A DNA stretch of 64,000 nt, taken from contig NZ_JAUSQM010000001.1 in NCBI RefSeq assembly GCF_030811215.1, positions 1,054,001-1,118,000 on the forward strand, written 5' to 3'. Origin of the DNA: Nocardioides massiliensis. GTDB taxonomy: Bacteria; Actinomycetota; Actinomycetes; Propionibacteriales; Nocardioidaceae. A model generated the notes under the pieces. The model was given only the letters and a program-made list of their open reading frames with translations. It made no database searches and was not told the DNA's origin. Each line of letters starts with the position of its first letter. Position 1 is the stretch's first letter. This document shows, in pieces, positions 7,277-15,246 of this stretch. Position numbers and translations under genes: made by a program.

Positions 7277-9109
7277 ATGAGCCAGGACGCAGGCAACGGC
7301 ACCGGTAACGGCGGGGGCCACCGCGTCGGCGGGCGCTACGAGCTCGGCGAGCTCCTGGGCCGCGGTGGGATGGCGGAGGTCCGCAAGGGCAACGACACCC
7401 GGTTGGGCCGGGTCGTCGCCATCAAGCGGCTGCGCACCGATCTCGCCAGCGACCAGACCTTCCAGGCGCGGTTCCGTCGCGAAGCCCAGTCGGCCGCGTC
7501 GCTCAACCACCCCGCAATCGTCGCGGTCTACGACACCGGCGAGGAGCTGTCGACCGACGGCACCGACGTCGCCCAGCCCTACATCGTCATGGAGTACGTC
7601 GCGGGCCGCACCCTGCGCGACATCCTGCGCGAGGGACGCAAGATCCTGCCCGAGCGGGCCCTGGAGATCACCTCCGGCGTCCTGTCGGCGCTCGACTACA
7701 GCCACCGCGCGGGGATCATCCACCGCGACATCAAGCCCGGCAACGTCATGCTGACCCCGGCCGGCGACGTCAAGGTGATGGACTTCGGCATCGCCCGGGC
7801 GATCTCCGACGCCTCCTCGACGATGACCCAGACCGCCGCGGTCGTGGGGACGGCGCAGTACCTCTCGCCCGAGCAGGCGCGCGGCGAGACCGTCGACTCC
7901 CGCTCCGACGTCTACTCCACCGGCTGCCTGCTCTACGAGCTGCTCACCGGACGCCCGCCGTTCGTCGGCGAGAGCCCGGTGGCCGTGGCCTACCAGCACG
8001 TACGCGAGCAGGCCGCGCCGCCGTCGACCCACGACGAGGACCTGCCCCCCGAGCTCGACGCGATCACCATGAAGGCGCTCGCGAAGCGGGTCGAGGACCG
8101 CTACCAGAGCGCCGCGGCCATGAAGGCCGACATCGACCGCTACCTCGCCGGGCTCCCGGTGCAGGCCACCGCACCCCCGCCCCCGGCCGACGACGCGACC
8201 AGCGTGCTGCCGGCCGGTGCCGCGGCCGCGATGACGGCCGCCGGCACGGGCACCATGACCGCTCTCCCTGCCGCCGAGGACGAGCGCAAGAAGTGGCCGT
8301 GGGTCGTGCTCGGTGTCGTGCTGTTGATCCTGGCGATCCTGGCCGCCGTCTTCATCCCGCGGCTCATGGACAACGAGCCCGACACCGTGAGCGTCCCCGA
8401 CGTCACGGGACTCGAACGCTCGCAGGCATTGCGCGAGATCCGCCAGACCGAGGGGCTCGTGCTCGGAGAGGTCGAACGGCAGAACTCCACGGAGGTGCCC
8501 CGCGGCCAGGTGATCAGCCAAGACCCCGAGGGCGGCGAGACCGTGCCGCTCGAGACCGAGGTCGACCTGGTGATCTCCCTGGGCGCCGCCGATGTGTCCG
8601 TCCCCAACCTGTTCGGGCTCACCGAGGACGAGGCCCGCGCCGAGCTCGAGAGGGAAGGGCTCCAGGCCGACGTCCAGTACCGGCCCAACGATGCCGAGAG
8701 AGGCCGGGTCTTCGAGACGGATCCGGCAGCCGGTCAGCAGGTCCCCTACGAGTCGGAGGTGGTCGTCCTCATCTCCGAGGGCCCCAACGAGCTGCCCGAC
8801 GTGACCGGTGAGAGCGAGGAGAACGCCCGACGGATCCTCAACGAGGCCGGTTTCGAGAGAATCGAGATCGTCGAGGACACCAGCGAGGTGTCCGAGGACC
8901 AGATCGGCACCGTGCTGCGGCAGACGCCGTCCGGTGGTCAGCCCGTCCGCTCCGACCAGCAGATCGTGCTGACCGTCTCCCGCTACGTGCCACCCGAGCC
9001 CGAGCCCGAGCCGGAACCGGACCCGGAGCCGGAGCCGACGGACGATCCGACGGACCTGCCCACAGGCGGCCCACCCACGACCCCGCCGGGTCAGGAGGAC
9101 GAGGGCTAG
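7277..9109 (+). CDS. pknB: PknB: PASTA-domain Ser/Thr protein kinase
   Basis: Receptor-type kinase sensing muropeptides or lipid II and controlling wall growth. The kinase domain (about residues 15-285) is complete: GRGGMAEV loop, AIKRL lysine, HRDIKPGNVM catalytic loop, DFGIA and an APE-equivalent YLSPEQ. A membrane segment follows (about 336-358, WPWVVLGVVLLILAILAAVF). Outside are three PASTA units starting at SVPDVTGL, SVPNLFGL and ELPDVTGE. This is one fewer than the four typical of mycobacterial PknB. The protein ends in a low-complexity Glu-Pro tail. PknA, usually just upstream of pknB in mycobacteria, is missing, so PknB is the only kinase in this operon. Confidence 0.96.
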   Translation: MSQDAGNGTGNGGGHRVGGRYELGELLGRGGMAEVRKGNDTRLGRVVAIKRLRTDLASDQTFQARFRREAQSAASLNHPAIVAVYDTGEELSTDGTDVAQPYIVMEYVAGRTLRDILREGRKILPERALEITSGVLSALDYSHRAGIIHRDIKPGNVMLTPAGDVKVMDFGIARAISDASSTMTQTAAVVGTAQYLSPEQARGETVDSRSDVYSTGCLLYELLTGRPPFVGESPVAVAYQHVREQAAPPSTHDEDLPPELDAITMKALAKRVEDRYQSAAAMKADIDRYLAGLPVQATAPPPPADDATSVLPAGAAAAMTAAGTGTMTALPAAEDERKKWPWVVLGVVLLILAILAAVFIPRLMDNEPDTVSVPDVTGLERSQALREIRQTEGLVLGEVERQNSTEVPRGQVISQDPEGGETVPLETEVDLVISLGAADVSVPNLFGLTEDEARAELEREGLQADVQYRPNDAERGRVFETDPAAGQQVPYESEVVVLISEGPNELPDVTGESEENARRILNEAGFERIEIVEDTSEVSEDQIGTVLRQTPSGGQPVRSDQQIVLTVSRYVPPEPEPEPEPDPEPEPTDDPTDLPTGGPPTTPPGQEDEG

Positions 9110-9111
9110 AG

Positions 9112-9984
9112 CTACAGGTCCTCGTCGAGGACGACCGGCCGCGACCCCACCGGCCGGGCGTAGCTCATCTCCGTGCTCCCGTCGTAGGCCGCCATGTCCA
9201 GCGATCCCTCGACGGCCACGCTGTAGCCGAGCTGGTAGCGGTCGACGTACTCGCGGAAGGTCGTGATGTAGGGGTTGGTGCTGAGGCTGCCCAGCAGGGT
9301 CTCGGTGTCGCCGATCGCGGAGATCTCGTACGGCGGGGCGTACTGGATGCCGTGCAGGATCACGACGTTGCCGACGCACTTGATCCCGGTGGTGGACACG
9401 ATGCGCTGGCCCTGGATGGTCATGGCCTCGGCGCCGCCCTCCCACAGGGCGTTGACGACCGCCTGGATGTCCTGCTGGTGGATGACGAGGTCGTCGAGGG
9501 TCACCGTGGTGCCGTCGATCAGGTCGCGCGCCGAGGACGGAGCGTCGTCGAGGGTCACGGTGACCCCCGACCCGGTCACGGCCTCCAGCCCCGCGGGCCC
9601 GCGCAGCAGGTCGATCTGCTCCTCGAGCTCGTCGAGGCGACTGTCCTCGACGCCGGCGGTGAGCTCCTCGACCTCGGTGCGCAGCTCACTCGCCCGCTGC
9701 TGCAGCGACTGCACCTGACGGGTCTGCTGGCGTGCCAGCGACTCGAGGTCGCCGTACCGCTCCGCGCGCAGGTCGATGCCGTCGGCACTGATCGCACTGG
9801 TGACGGCGAGCACGCCGGCCCCCGCGAAGACCGCCGGCGTCGCCAGCCGCCAGGTCAGCGAGCGCTCACCGCGGGTGGTCCGGCGGCGCGCCCAGGCGTC
9901 GGCGAGGCGCCGCCGCCAGCGTTCGCGGCGCACCGAGGCGGGACCCGACACAGCTGGACCTTCCGGTAGGGACGTGAGAGGCAC
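9112..9984 (-). CDS. DUF881 family protein
   Basis: A family of single-pass membrane proteins common near division genes in Gram-positive bacteria; the biochemical role is not settled. 290 residues: basic N-terminus, one membrane segment (about residues 48-66, TPAVFAGAGVLAVTSAIS), a coiled coil (about 75-120) rich in Gln, Glu and Leu, and the DUF881 domain with GSGVTVTLDD, LVIHQQDIQAVVNALW, GAEAMTIQGQRI and GIKCVGNVVILHG. GTG start at 9984. Convergent with pknB, only 2 bp between stops, and divergent from crgA. A crgA-DUF881 neighbourhood is typical of actinobacteria and suggests a divisome role. Confidence 0.9.
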   Translation of the reverse strand: MPLTSLPEGPAVSGPASVRRERWRRRLADAWARRRTTRGERSLTWRLATPAVFAGAGVLAVTSAISADGIDLRAERYGDLESLARQQTRQVQSLQQRASELRTEVEELTAGVEDSRLDELEEQIDLLRGPAGLEAVTGSGVTVTLDDAPSSARDLIDGTTVTLDDLVIHQQDIQAVVNALWEGGAEAMTIQGQRIVSTTGIKCVGNVVILHGIQYAPPYEISAIGDTETLLGSLSTNPYITTFREYVDRYQLGYSVAVEGSLDMAAYDGSTEMSYARPVGSRPVVLDEDL

Positions 9985-10082
9985 GCGTGGACCACGACTA
10001 CGCTATCCGACGGCCCCGTAGGCCACGTGCGCCCGCACGCGACCCGCACGCCCACCCGCATCCTTCGCTAGGAGACCTTTCC

Positions 10083-10511
10083 GTGGCCGACGCTCCCCGT
10101 ACCAAGCCGGCGCCCCCCGGCACCTCGACGTCGATCGTCCGGACCGTCCTTGCGTTCGCGCTCGTGGCGGCCGGCATCGCGTGGATGGCCGTCTACATCA
10201 ACGTCGCCCAGGACGGACAGCAGCTGACGTGGATGGGCGACCTGGGTCGCTGGAACTTCATGATCGGGCTGGGCGTGATCTTCCTCGGGCTCATCGTGGC
10301 GGCGCACCCCACCACCCCGCTGGGCCGCGGTCGCGGCGTCATCGTCGGCATGCTCGGGTGCTTCCTCATCGGGCTGGTCTGGATCTGCGTCTACTACATC
10401 GCCGGTCCGGACAACACCATCCCGGTGCTGCGCAACCTCGAGCAGTACAACCTGCTCGCCGGCATCGCCTTCATGGCGGTCGGGTTCGTCTTCGCCACGA
10501 AGTGGGAGTGA
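10083..10511 (+). CDS. crgA: CrgA-like division protein, internally duplicated
   Basis: CrgA is a small membrane protein of the actinobacterial divisome that holds FtsI and FtsZ-associated factors; the usual form has about 90 residues and two membrane segments. This one has 142 residues and four segments forming two tandem units, residues 31-74 and 97-139. GIAWMAVY aligns with GLVWICVY and RWNFMIGLGVIFLGL with QYNLLAGIAFMAVGF. Unit 1 carries the WM..LG.WN pattern and unit 2 ends in the family's terminal aromatic W. I start at GTG 10083, 8 nt after AGGAG; a longer open frame from 9987 is basic and His-rich and unlikely. A 21-bp tandem duplication spans the stop codon. Confidence 0.85.
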   Translation: MADAPRTKPAPPGTSTSIVRTVLAFALVAAGIAWMAVYINVAQDGQQLTWMGDLGRWNFMIGLGVIFLGLIVAAHPTTPLGRGRGVIVGMLGCFLIGLVWICVYYIAGPDNTIPVLRNLEQYNLLAGIAFMAVGFVFATKWE

Positions 10512-10534
10512 CGCGCCACGAAGTGGGAGTGACG
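10493..10534 (+). repeat. 21-bp tandem duplication over the crgA stop
   Basis: The 21-bp unit beginning CGCCACGAAGTGGGAG occurs twice without a gap (10493-10513 and 10514-10534). The first copy encodes the last residues ATKWE and the stop; the second is untranslated. It looks like a recent slippage event. Confidence 0.9.
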
Positions 10535-10655
10535 CGGGAATGCCACCCGTCGCACCGGGGTAGGACCCCGTGCGTACGGCTCCTGCGACGCCGCCCGTGA
10601 GGCCTGCGCGCCGGGAATGACATCGATGTAAGTTCTCCACACTGGGGATAACCCC

Positions 10656-10664
10656 TGTGGACAA
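10656..10664 (-). promoter_or_regulatory. Isolated perfect DnaA box
   Basis: TGTGGACAA, the complement of the consensus TTGTCCACA, in the gap between crgA and the rhomboid gene, about 20 kb from dnaA. It sits next to GGGGATAACCCC, which is palindromic. It could titrate DnaA or couple crgA to replication, but a chance match is possible. Confidence 0.45.
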
Positions 10665-10680
10665 CTACCCGTCCGCTTGG

Positions 10681-11640
10681 TCAGGGAGTGACCAGGAGCG
10701 TGCCGGCGGTGAGGGCGGCGATCACCAGGAGGGTGAGGACGCCGAGGCCCAGCGCCTGCCAGCGCGCCCGCTGCTCGCGCGGCGCCAGCACCAGCACGGC
10801 CGCGACCAGGACGCCGCCGACGAAGCCGCCGAGGTGGCCCTGCCAGGAGATGAAGTCGCGCCCGCCGACGGTGATGACGACGTTGATCGCCAGCCACACC
10901 AGCAGGGGGCGCAGGTCTCCGCCGACCTTCCAGCCGACGACGAGCAGCGCGCCGATGAGGCCGAAGACCGCTCCCGAGGCGCCGATCGTCACGCTCGCCG
11001 GGTCCGAGAGCCACAGCACGGCGGCGCTGCCCGCGAGCGCGGAGAGGACGTAGAGCGCGAGGAACCGGGCTCGGCCGAGCACCGACTCCAGCTGGGGGCC
11101 GAGGAACCACAGCGCGAGCATGTTGAACCCGACGTGCCAGACATCGACGTGGCTGAACGCGCTGGTGAGCAGCTGCCAGACGGCACCGCTGCCCACCCCG
11201 TCGATCCACACCCCTCCGCCGCGGCCACAGACGACCTCGCCGATGCCGGGGTAGTAGCCACCGCCGCCGACGGGCTCGCACCGCCCGGCCGGGATGAGGC
11301 CGAGCCGGTCGACCCAGGCGCTCGCGGACGCGCCGGTGGCGGTGATGAGCAGCCACACCCCGACGTTGAGGGCGATCAGCACCTGCGAGGTCAGGCCGGG
11401 GCGAGCCGAGATCGCGCCTCCGTACGGCGTACGGGGGGCGCGCACGCTGCGCGCGCCCTCCCGGACGCACGACGGGCACTGGAACCCCACGGAGGCAGGG
11501 TTCATGCAGTCCGGACAGATCGTCCGCTCACACCGCTGACAGCGGATGCCCGCCGGTCGGTCGGGGTGGAACGCGCAGGTGGACTGCGCGGGTCCGGGCT
11601 GCGAGCCGGCGGGGGGGCCCGCCGGTGGGGGCGTGCTCAG
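10681..11640 (-). CDS. Rhomboid-family intramembrane serine protease
   Basis: Six-segment intramembrane protease of 319 residues. An N-terminal zinc-ribbon-like part has four Cys pairs (CAFHPDRPAGIRCQRCER, CPDCM, FQCPSCV), then the rhomboid core with the catalytic Ser in GASGAVFGLIGAL and His in WQGHLGGFVGG. The start is awkward: no ATG, GTG or TTG lies where the zinc ribbon begins. A CTG at 11640 fits, reading LSTPPPAG, with GGTGGAGGG about 8 nt upstream inside the cyclophilin gene. The only upstream alternative in frame, a GTG inside that gene, would add an unnatural extension. It follows the cyclophilin stop by 1 bp, so the two are probably coupled. Confidence 0.85.
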   Translation of the reverse strand: MSTPPPAGPPAGSQPGPAQSTCAFHPDRPAGIRCQRCERTICPDCMNPASVGFQCPSCVREGARSVRAPRTPYGGAISARPGLTSQVLIALNVGVWLLITATGASASAWVDRLGLIPAGRCEPVGGGGYYPGIGEVVCGRGGGVWIDGVGSGAVWQLLTSAFSHVDVWHVGFNMLALWFLGPQLESVLGRARFLALYVLSALAGSAAVLWLSDPASVTIGASGAVFGLIGALLVVGWKVGGDLRPLLVWLAINVVITVGGRDFISWQGHLGGFVGGVLVAAVLVLAPREQRARWQALGLGVLTLLVIAALTAGTLLVTP

Positions 11641-11641
11641 C

Positions 11642-12163
11642 TCAGCTGCCCTCCACCTCGACGGACTCGATGACGACGGCGTCCTTCGGACGGTCCATCG
11701 CACCGACCGGGGTGGTGGCGATCGCGTCGACGACGTCACGGCTGGCCTGGTCGGCCACCTCGCCGAAGATCGTGTGCTTGTTGTTGAGCCACGGGGTGGC
11801 GCCGACGGTGATGAAGAACTGGGAGCCGTTGGTGCCCGGGCCGGCGTTGGCCATGGCCAGCAGGTAGGGACGGTCGAACTGCAGCTCGGGGTGGAACTCG
11901 TCCTTGAACTGGTAGCCCGGGCCACCGGTGCCGGTGCCGAGCGGGCACCCGCCCTGGATCATGAAGCCGTCGATCACGCGGTGGAAGCCGAGACCGTCGT
12001 AGAACTTGCCGGTGGTCTTCTGGCCCGTCTCCGGGTCGGCGTACTCCTGGGTCCCCTGCGCCAGCCCGACGAAGTTCTTCACGGTCGCCGGAGCGTGGTG
12101 GGGCAGCAGGTTGAGCACGATGTCGCCGCGGTTGGTCTTGAGGGTCGCCTTCAGGTCGGACAT
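11642..12163 (-). CDS. Cyclophilin-type peptidyl-prolyl isomerase
   Basis: Prolyl cis-trans isomerase aiding folding in the cytoplasm; no signal peptide or membrane segment is seen. 173 residues. Cyclophilin motifs are clear: FYDGLGFHRVIDGFMIQGG with the catalytic Arg, GPGTNGSQFFIT and the substrate-pocket Trp/His region WLNNKHTIFGEV. The ATG at 12163 (MSDLKATL) is preferred to an in-frame ATG nine codons upstream because GAGAGGCGGCC lies just before it. It corresponds in place to the ppiA-type gene near oriC in mycobacteria and Streptomyces. Upstream of and nearly touching the rhomboid gene. Confidence 0.95.
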   Translation of the reverse strand: MSDLKATLKTNRGDIVLNLLPHHAPATVKNFVGLAQGTQEYADPETGQKTTGKFYDGLGFHRVIDGFMIQGGCPLGTGTGGPGYQFKDEFHPELQFDRPYLLAMANAGPGTNGSQFFITVGATPWLNNKHTIFGEVADQASRDVVDAIATTPVGAMDRPKDAVVIESVEVEGS

Positions 12164-12323
12164 GGCCGCCTCTCGCGTCGGGTCTGGCATGGGAATCTGG
12201 TCGTGTCGATCCTGCCACGCAGGGGTTTGCTCGAGCGCGGCGGACGGGCATCATCGTCGCTAGGCGCACCACGGTGCGCCGCTCGTCCGAGCGCACGACC
12301 CGACGCCCCAGAGAGGACTCCCC

Positions 12324-12998
12324 ATGAAGCACTGGTCCAAGGACCTCCGTGACCGCGCCGCCGACCTGAAGGACCAGCTGGCTCCGCACGTCGAGACGGC
12401 CGTCGCCAAGGCCGGGCCGGCGCTGGCTGAGGCCCGGGAGAAGGCGGCCCCCGCCCTCGCCGACGCGCGCGAGAAGACGGCCCCCTTCGTCGCCGGCGCG
12501 CGCGACAAGGCAGCGCCGTACGTCGCCGAGGCCAAGGGCAAGTGGCACGCCGAGGTGTTGCCGGTGCTGACCGCCGCCGCGGCTGCGGCCGACGAGGCCA
12601 CCGCGGACTACCGCGAAGAGGCCATGCGTCGTGGTGCGGCCACGGCTGCCGCGCTGAAGGGCGAGGTCGAGGCTCCCGCGCCCAAGAAGAAGGGCCGCAA
12701 GCGCAAGATCCTGCTCCTGCTCGGTCTCGGCGGGATCGCGTTCGCCGCCGTCCGCAAGCTGACCGGCCAGGGCTCGCAGGCCTGGGAGAGCTCCTACCAG
12801 CCCACGCCGGCGGCTCCGGTGACCACGTCGCCCGCAGCCCCCGCGCCGCCGACCGACTCCGGCAACGACACGGCCGCCGCCACGCCGGACGAGGCCCTCG
12901 CCGACGCCGTCGAGGCACCGCACCCGGCGACGGACCCCGACAACCCCGCCGCCTCGGTGGAGATCGAGGACTCCGGCCCCAGCGGGTCGAAGGGCTGA
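12324..12998 (+). CDS. DUF5324-like helical membrane protein, unknown role
   Basis: 224 residues. The first 115 residues are amphipathic helices built from repeats of the type VAKAGPALAEAREKAAP, much like apolipoprotein or LEA repeats. A very basic stretch KKKGRKRK and a short hydrophobic helix (about 131-145, ILLLLGLGGIAFAAV) follow, then an acidic Ala/Pro/Thr-rich tail of about 70 residues. Proteins of this shape occur beside cyclophilin genes near oriC in Streptomyces (DUF5324); membership is inferred from shape and position. GAGAGGA precedes the ATG. The function is unknown; surface association with the inner membrane face is likely. A shared terminator separates it from the next gene. 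Confidence 0.75.
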   Translation: MKHWSKDLRDRAADLKDQLAPHVETAVAKAGPALAEAREKAAPALADAREKTAPFVAGARDKAAPYVAEAKGKWHAEVLPVLTAAAAAADEATADYREEAMRRGAATAAALKGEVEAPAPKKKGRKRKILLLLGLGGIAFAAVRKLTGQGSQAWESSYQPTPAAPVTTSPAAPAPPTDSGNDTAAATPDEALADAVEAPHPATDPDNPAASVEIEDSGPSGSKG

Positions 12999-13016
12999 GG
13001 CCGGACGCTCGCCGGC

Positions 13017-13042
13017 GACCGGCCGCGCGACAGCGGCCGGTC
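13017..13042. terminator. Bidirectional terminator between convergent genes
   Basis: GACCGGCCGC and GCGGCCGGTC pair perfectly around a 6-nt loop, placed between the DUF5324-like gene and the DUF3817 gene and touching the latter's stop codon. Confidence 0.65.
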
Positions 13043-13403
13043 AGCCGACGAGCTCGGCGGCGTACTCCTCACGCACGCGCCTCGTGGCACGCCGCTCCGA
13101 CCAGAACGACAGGATCGGCACGGTCCCGCAGATCAGCGTCACCACCGTGAAGCCCATCTCGAACCGCGCCCGGCGGGCGAGGTCGAAGGCGGTGAAGAGG
13201 AAGACCATGTAGAGCCAGCCGTGGGCCACGCCGAGGGTCGCGCTGATCCAGTCGCCGAGCTCGTTGGCCTGGCCGCCCTCGGGGAAGAGGTCCGGGTGCA
13301 GCAGGTGTCCGTAGTGCAGGGGGAGCCCGATCAGGCACAGGATGATCAGCAGGACTCCGACGATCGCGGACATGACCTGGTACCGCAGCAACGCACCTCT
13401 CAC
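13041..13403 (-). CDS. DUF3817 integral membrane protein
   Basis: 120 residues with three membrane segments (about 8-28, 56-75 and 82-101). The family pattern is visible in LRYQVMSAIVGVLL, HGWLYMVFLFTAFDLARRARF and CGTVPILSFWSERR. DUF3817 proteins are widespread in actinobacteria and often adjoin cytochrome-oxidase assembly or MFS genes; their activity is not known. The GTG start at 13403 overlaps the SURF1 stop in GTGA, so both are probably translated from one message and the protein may be linked to respiratory-chain assembly. Confidence 0.88.
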   Translation of the reverse strand: MRGALLRYQVMSAIVGVLLIILCLIGLPLHYGHLLHPDLFPEGGQANELGDWISATLGVAHGWLYMVFLFTAFDLARRARFEMGFTVVTLICGTVPILSFWSERRATRRVREEYAAELVG

Positions 13404-14302
13404 GACGTCGAACCTACCGGCCGGTTCGGTGAACGCCGTGTGGCGTCGCTCTCCTCGTCACCCGGGTCGTCACCGTCTGCACTGCCCTGCTCGGCCAGTT
13501 CGCGGGCAGCGACCACCTCGTCGCGCCCGAAGCGCCACCAGATGAACGCGGCGAACGCGGCGAACACCCACCACTCGATCGCGTAGAGCAGGTTGCGCAG
13601 GGCGGTGAAGACACCGACCTCCGGCAGGTCGCTGGGGCCGACCGCGACGGGGCTGTCGGTGTCAGTCAGCTCGGCGCCGTCGACCTCGCGCGCCACGACG
13701 TACCCGCTGAACAGGTCGATGCCCACCCGCTGCGTCAGCGAGGCGATCCGCAGCTCGGGCAGGACGTCGTCGTGCGGGTCCTCGTCGACGATCCCGCTGC
13801 CCTCCGACGGCTGCAGCCAACCGACGACGTCGACTCGCGTGCCGTCCGCGGGGGGAGCGGGGTCGGTCGGCGCGTCGACCCAGCCGCGCACCACCGGGAT
13901 GGCGGAGTCGGTGCCGTCGACCGAGACCGGGGTCACCACCCACCAGCCGACGTCGGGTGCGGTGACAGCCTCGGCGGACGGGTCCTGGCGCGGATCGTCG
14001 CGGTCGGCGACGAAGAACGTCTCACCGGTACGCCACTGACCGGTGAGCTCGACCGGTCGTCCGAGGTCCTGGCCCGGGAACGGGTCGTCGCCGTCCATCA
14101 CCGCCAGCAGGGCTACCGGCTCGGACTGGGACAGGTCGCGGGCCTCGGCCTCGCGGCGCTGGGCCCAGGCGTCGTACTGCCAGACGCCGGCGATCAGCGC
14201 GATCGAGACCGCCAGGACGCCGATCACATGGACCCCCAACATCCGTGGCGTCACCAGCGCGCGAAGCGGGGAGACGTCCTCGGCGAACGGGTCGGGGGCC
14301 AC
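13400..14302 (-). CDS. SURF1-family cytochrome oxidase assembly protein
   Basis: SURF1 (Shy1) proteins help assemble haem a-containing cytochrome c oxidase. 300 residues with the two-helix hairpin architecture: an N-terminal segment (about 21-41, VHVIGVLAVSIALIAGVWQYD) including the WQ..R signature WQYDAWAQRR, a large loop with VELTGQW and VVRGWVDAP, and a C-terminal helix (about 246-264, LLYAIEWWVFAAFAAFIWW). The GTG at 14302 is chosen because TACCGT (14314 to 14309, minus) ends 6 nt before it, the leaderless geometry seen elsewhere here. Overlaps DUF3817 downstream and is divergent from the hydrolase at 14395. Confidence 0.88.
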   Translation of the reverse strand: MAPDPFAEDVSPLRALVTPRMLGVHVIGVLAVSIALIAGVWQYDAWAQRREAEARDLSQSEPVALLAVMDGDDPFPGQDLGRPVELTGQWRTGETFFVADRDDPRQDPSAEAVTAPDVGWWVVTPVSVDGTDSAIPVVRGWVDAPTDPAPPADGTRVDVVGWLQPSEGSGIVDEDPHDDVLPELRIASLTQRVGIDLFSGYVVAREVDGAELTDTDSPVAVGPSDLPEVGVFTALRNLLYAIEWWVFAAFAAFIWWRFGRDEVVAARELAEQGSADGDDPGDEESDATRRSPNRPVGSTS

Positions 14303-14394
14303 CTCTCCACGGTACGGCGTGACCTGCGCGACACGCGGTCGAGCCCCGGTTCGAGCGAACGCACGATGGGCGGCCCGCACCCTAGTCTGGCGCG

Positions 14395-15225
14395 ATGATC
14401 GCGCGCGTCCACCATCTCGACTGCGGCACCATGGTCCCGCTGCTGGCCGGACGGGTGCTGCCGGAGCGGCTGGTGGCGCACTGCCTGCTCCTCGAGCGCA
14501 GCGACGGGCTGGTGCTGGTCGACACCGGATTCGGGAGCGCCGACGTCGCCGACCCCCGGGGCCGGCTCGGGCCTGCGTTCGTTCGCGTGGCCGGCGCGCG
14601 TCTGGACGAGCGACAGACCGCAGCGGCGCAGGTGCGCGCGCTCGGTCACGACCCGCGCGACGTGACCGACGTCGTCGTGACCCACCTCGACCTCGACCAC
14701 GCCGGCGGCATCTCCGACTTCCCGACCGCGCGGATCCACGTGCGCGACGACGAGCTCGCCGCGGCGCGCGCCCGCCGGACGCCAGCCGAGAAGAACCGCT
14801 ACCGCCGCGCACAGTGGGCCCACGGTCCGCACTGGGTCGAGCACCGTGCCGACACCGGCATCGACTGGTACGGCCTGACCGCCGTGCCCGTGCTGCCAGA
14901 CACCGATGACATCGTGATGGTCCCGCTCGCCGGCCACACCCGTGGCCACGCCGGGATCGGCGTACGTCGCCCCGGGGGTGGGTGGCTGTTGCACGCCGGC
15001 GATGCCTACTTCGCCACCGAGGAGAAGACCGACCCGCGCCGAGCCCCGCGGGGCATCCGCGTGCTGCAGACGGCGATGCAGGTGTCGGGGAAGCTGCGCC
15101 ACGAGAACCAGGAGTGCCTGCGCGCGCTGCACGCGACCCACGGGACGGGTGCGAGCCCCGCGGTGACGATGTTCTGCGCGCACGATGCCAAGGAGTTCGC
15201 TGCGCTCGCGCGCGTGAAACCGTGA
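14395..15225 (+). CDS. Metallo-beta-lactamase-fold hydrolase (lactonase-like)
   Basis: Dinuclear zinc hydrolase of 276 residues. The signature THLDLDHAGG (HxDxDH variant, about residues 95-104) is followed by further metal ligands in GHTRGHAG and HAGDAYF. This arrangement is typical of the AHL-lactonase-like and alkylsulfatase-like branches; the substrate cannot be read from sequence. The end, TMFCAHDAKEF, is the last conserved ligand region. TAGTCT (14383-14388) ends 6 nt before the ATG, so the transcript is probably leaderless. It stands alone between the SURF1 unit and the response regulator. Confidence 0.88.
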   Translation: MIARVHHLDCGTMVPLLAGRVLPERLVAHCLLLERSDGLVLVDTGFGSADVADPRGRLGPAFVRVAGARLDERQTAAAQVRALGHDPRDVTDVVVTHLDLDHAGGISDFPTARIHVRDDELAAARARRTPAEKNRYRRAQWAHGPHWVEHRADTGIDWYGLTAVPVLPDTDDIVMVPLAGHTRGHAGIGVRRPGGGWLLHAGDAYFATEEKTDPRRAPRGIRVLQTAMQVSGKLRHENQECLRALHATHGTGASPAVTMFCAHDAKEFAALARVKP

Positions 15226-15246
15226 TGGCACCAGTGCTCTGGCAAG

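Noticed and set aside
8990-9030. Repeat array in pknB (GAGCCC units)
   Set aside because: It encodes the Glu-Pro tail of PknB, a low-complexity protein segment; not a CRISPR or regulatory repeat.
11641-11925. Upstream in-frame extension of the rhomboid gene
   Set aside because: It lies fully inside the cyclophilin gene and translates to Ser/Pro/Arg-rich shadow sequence.
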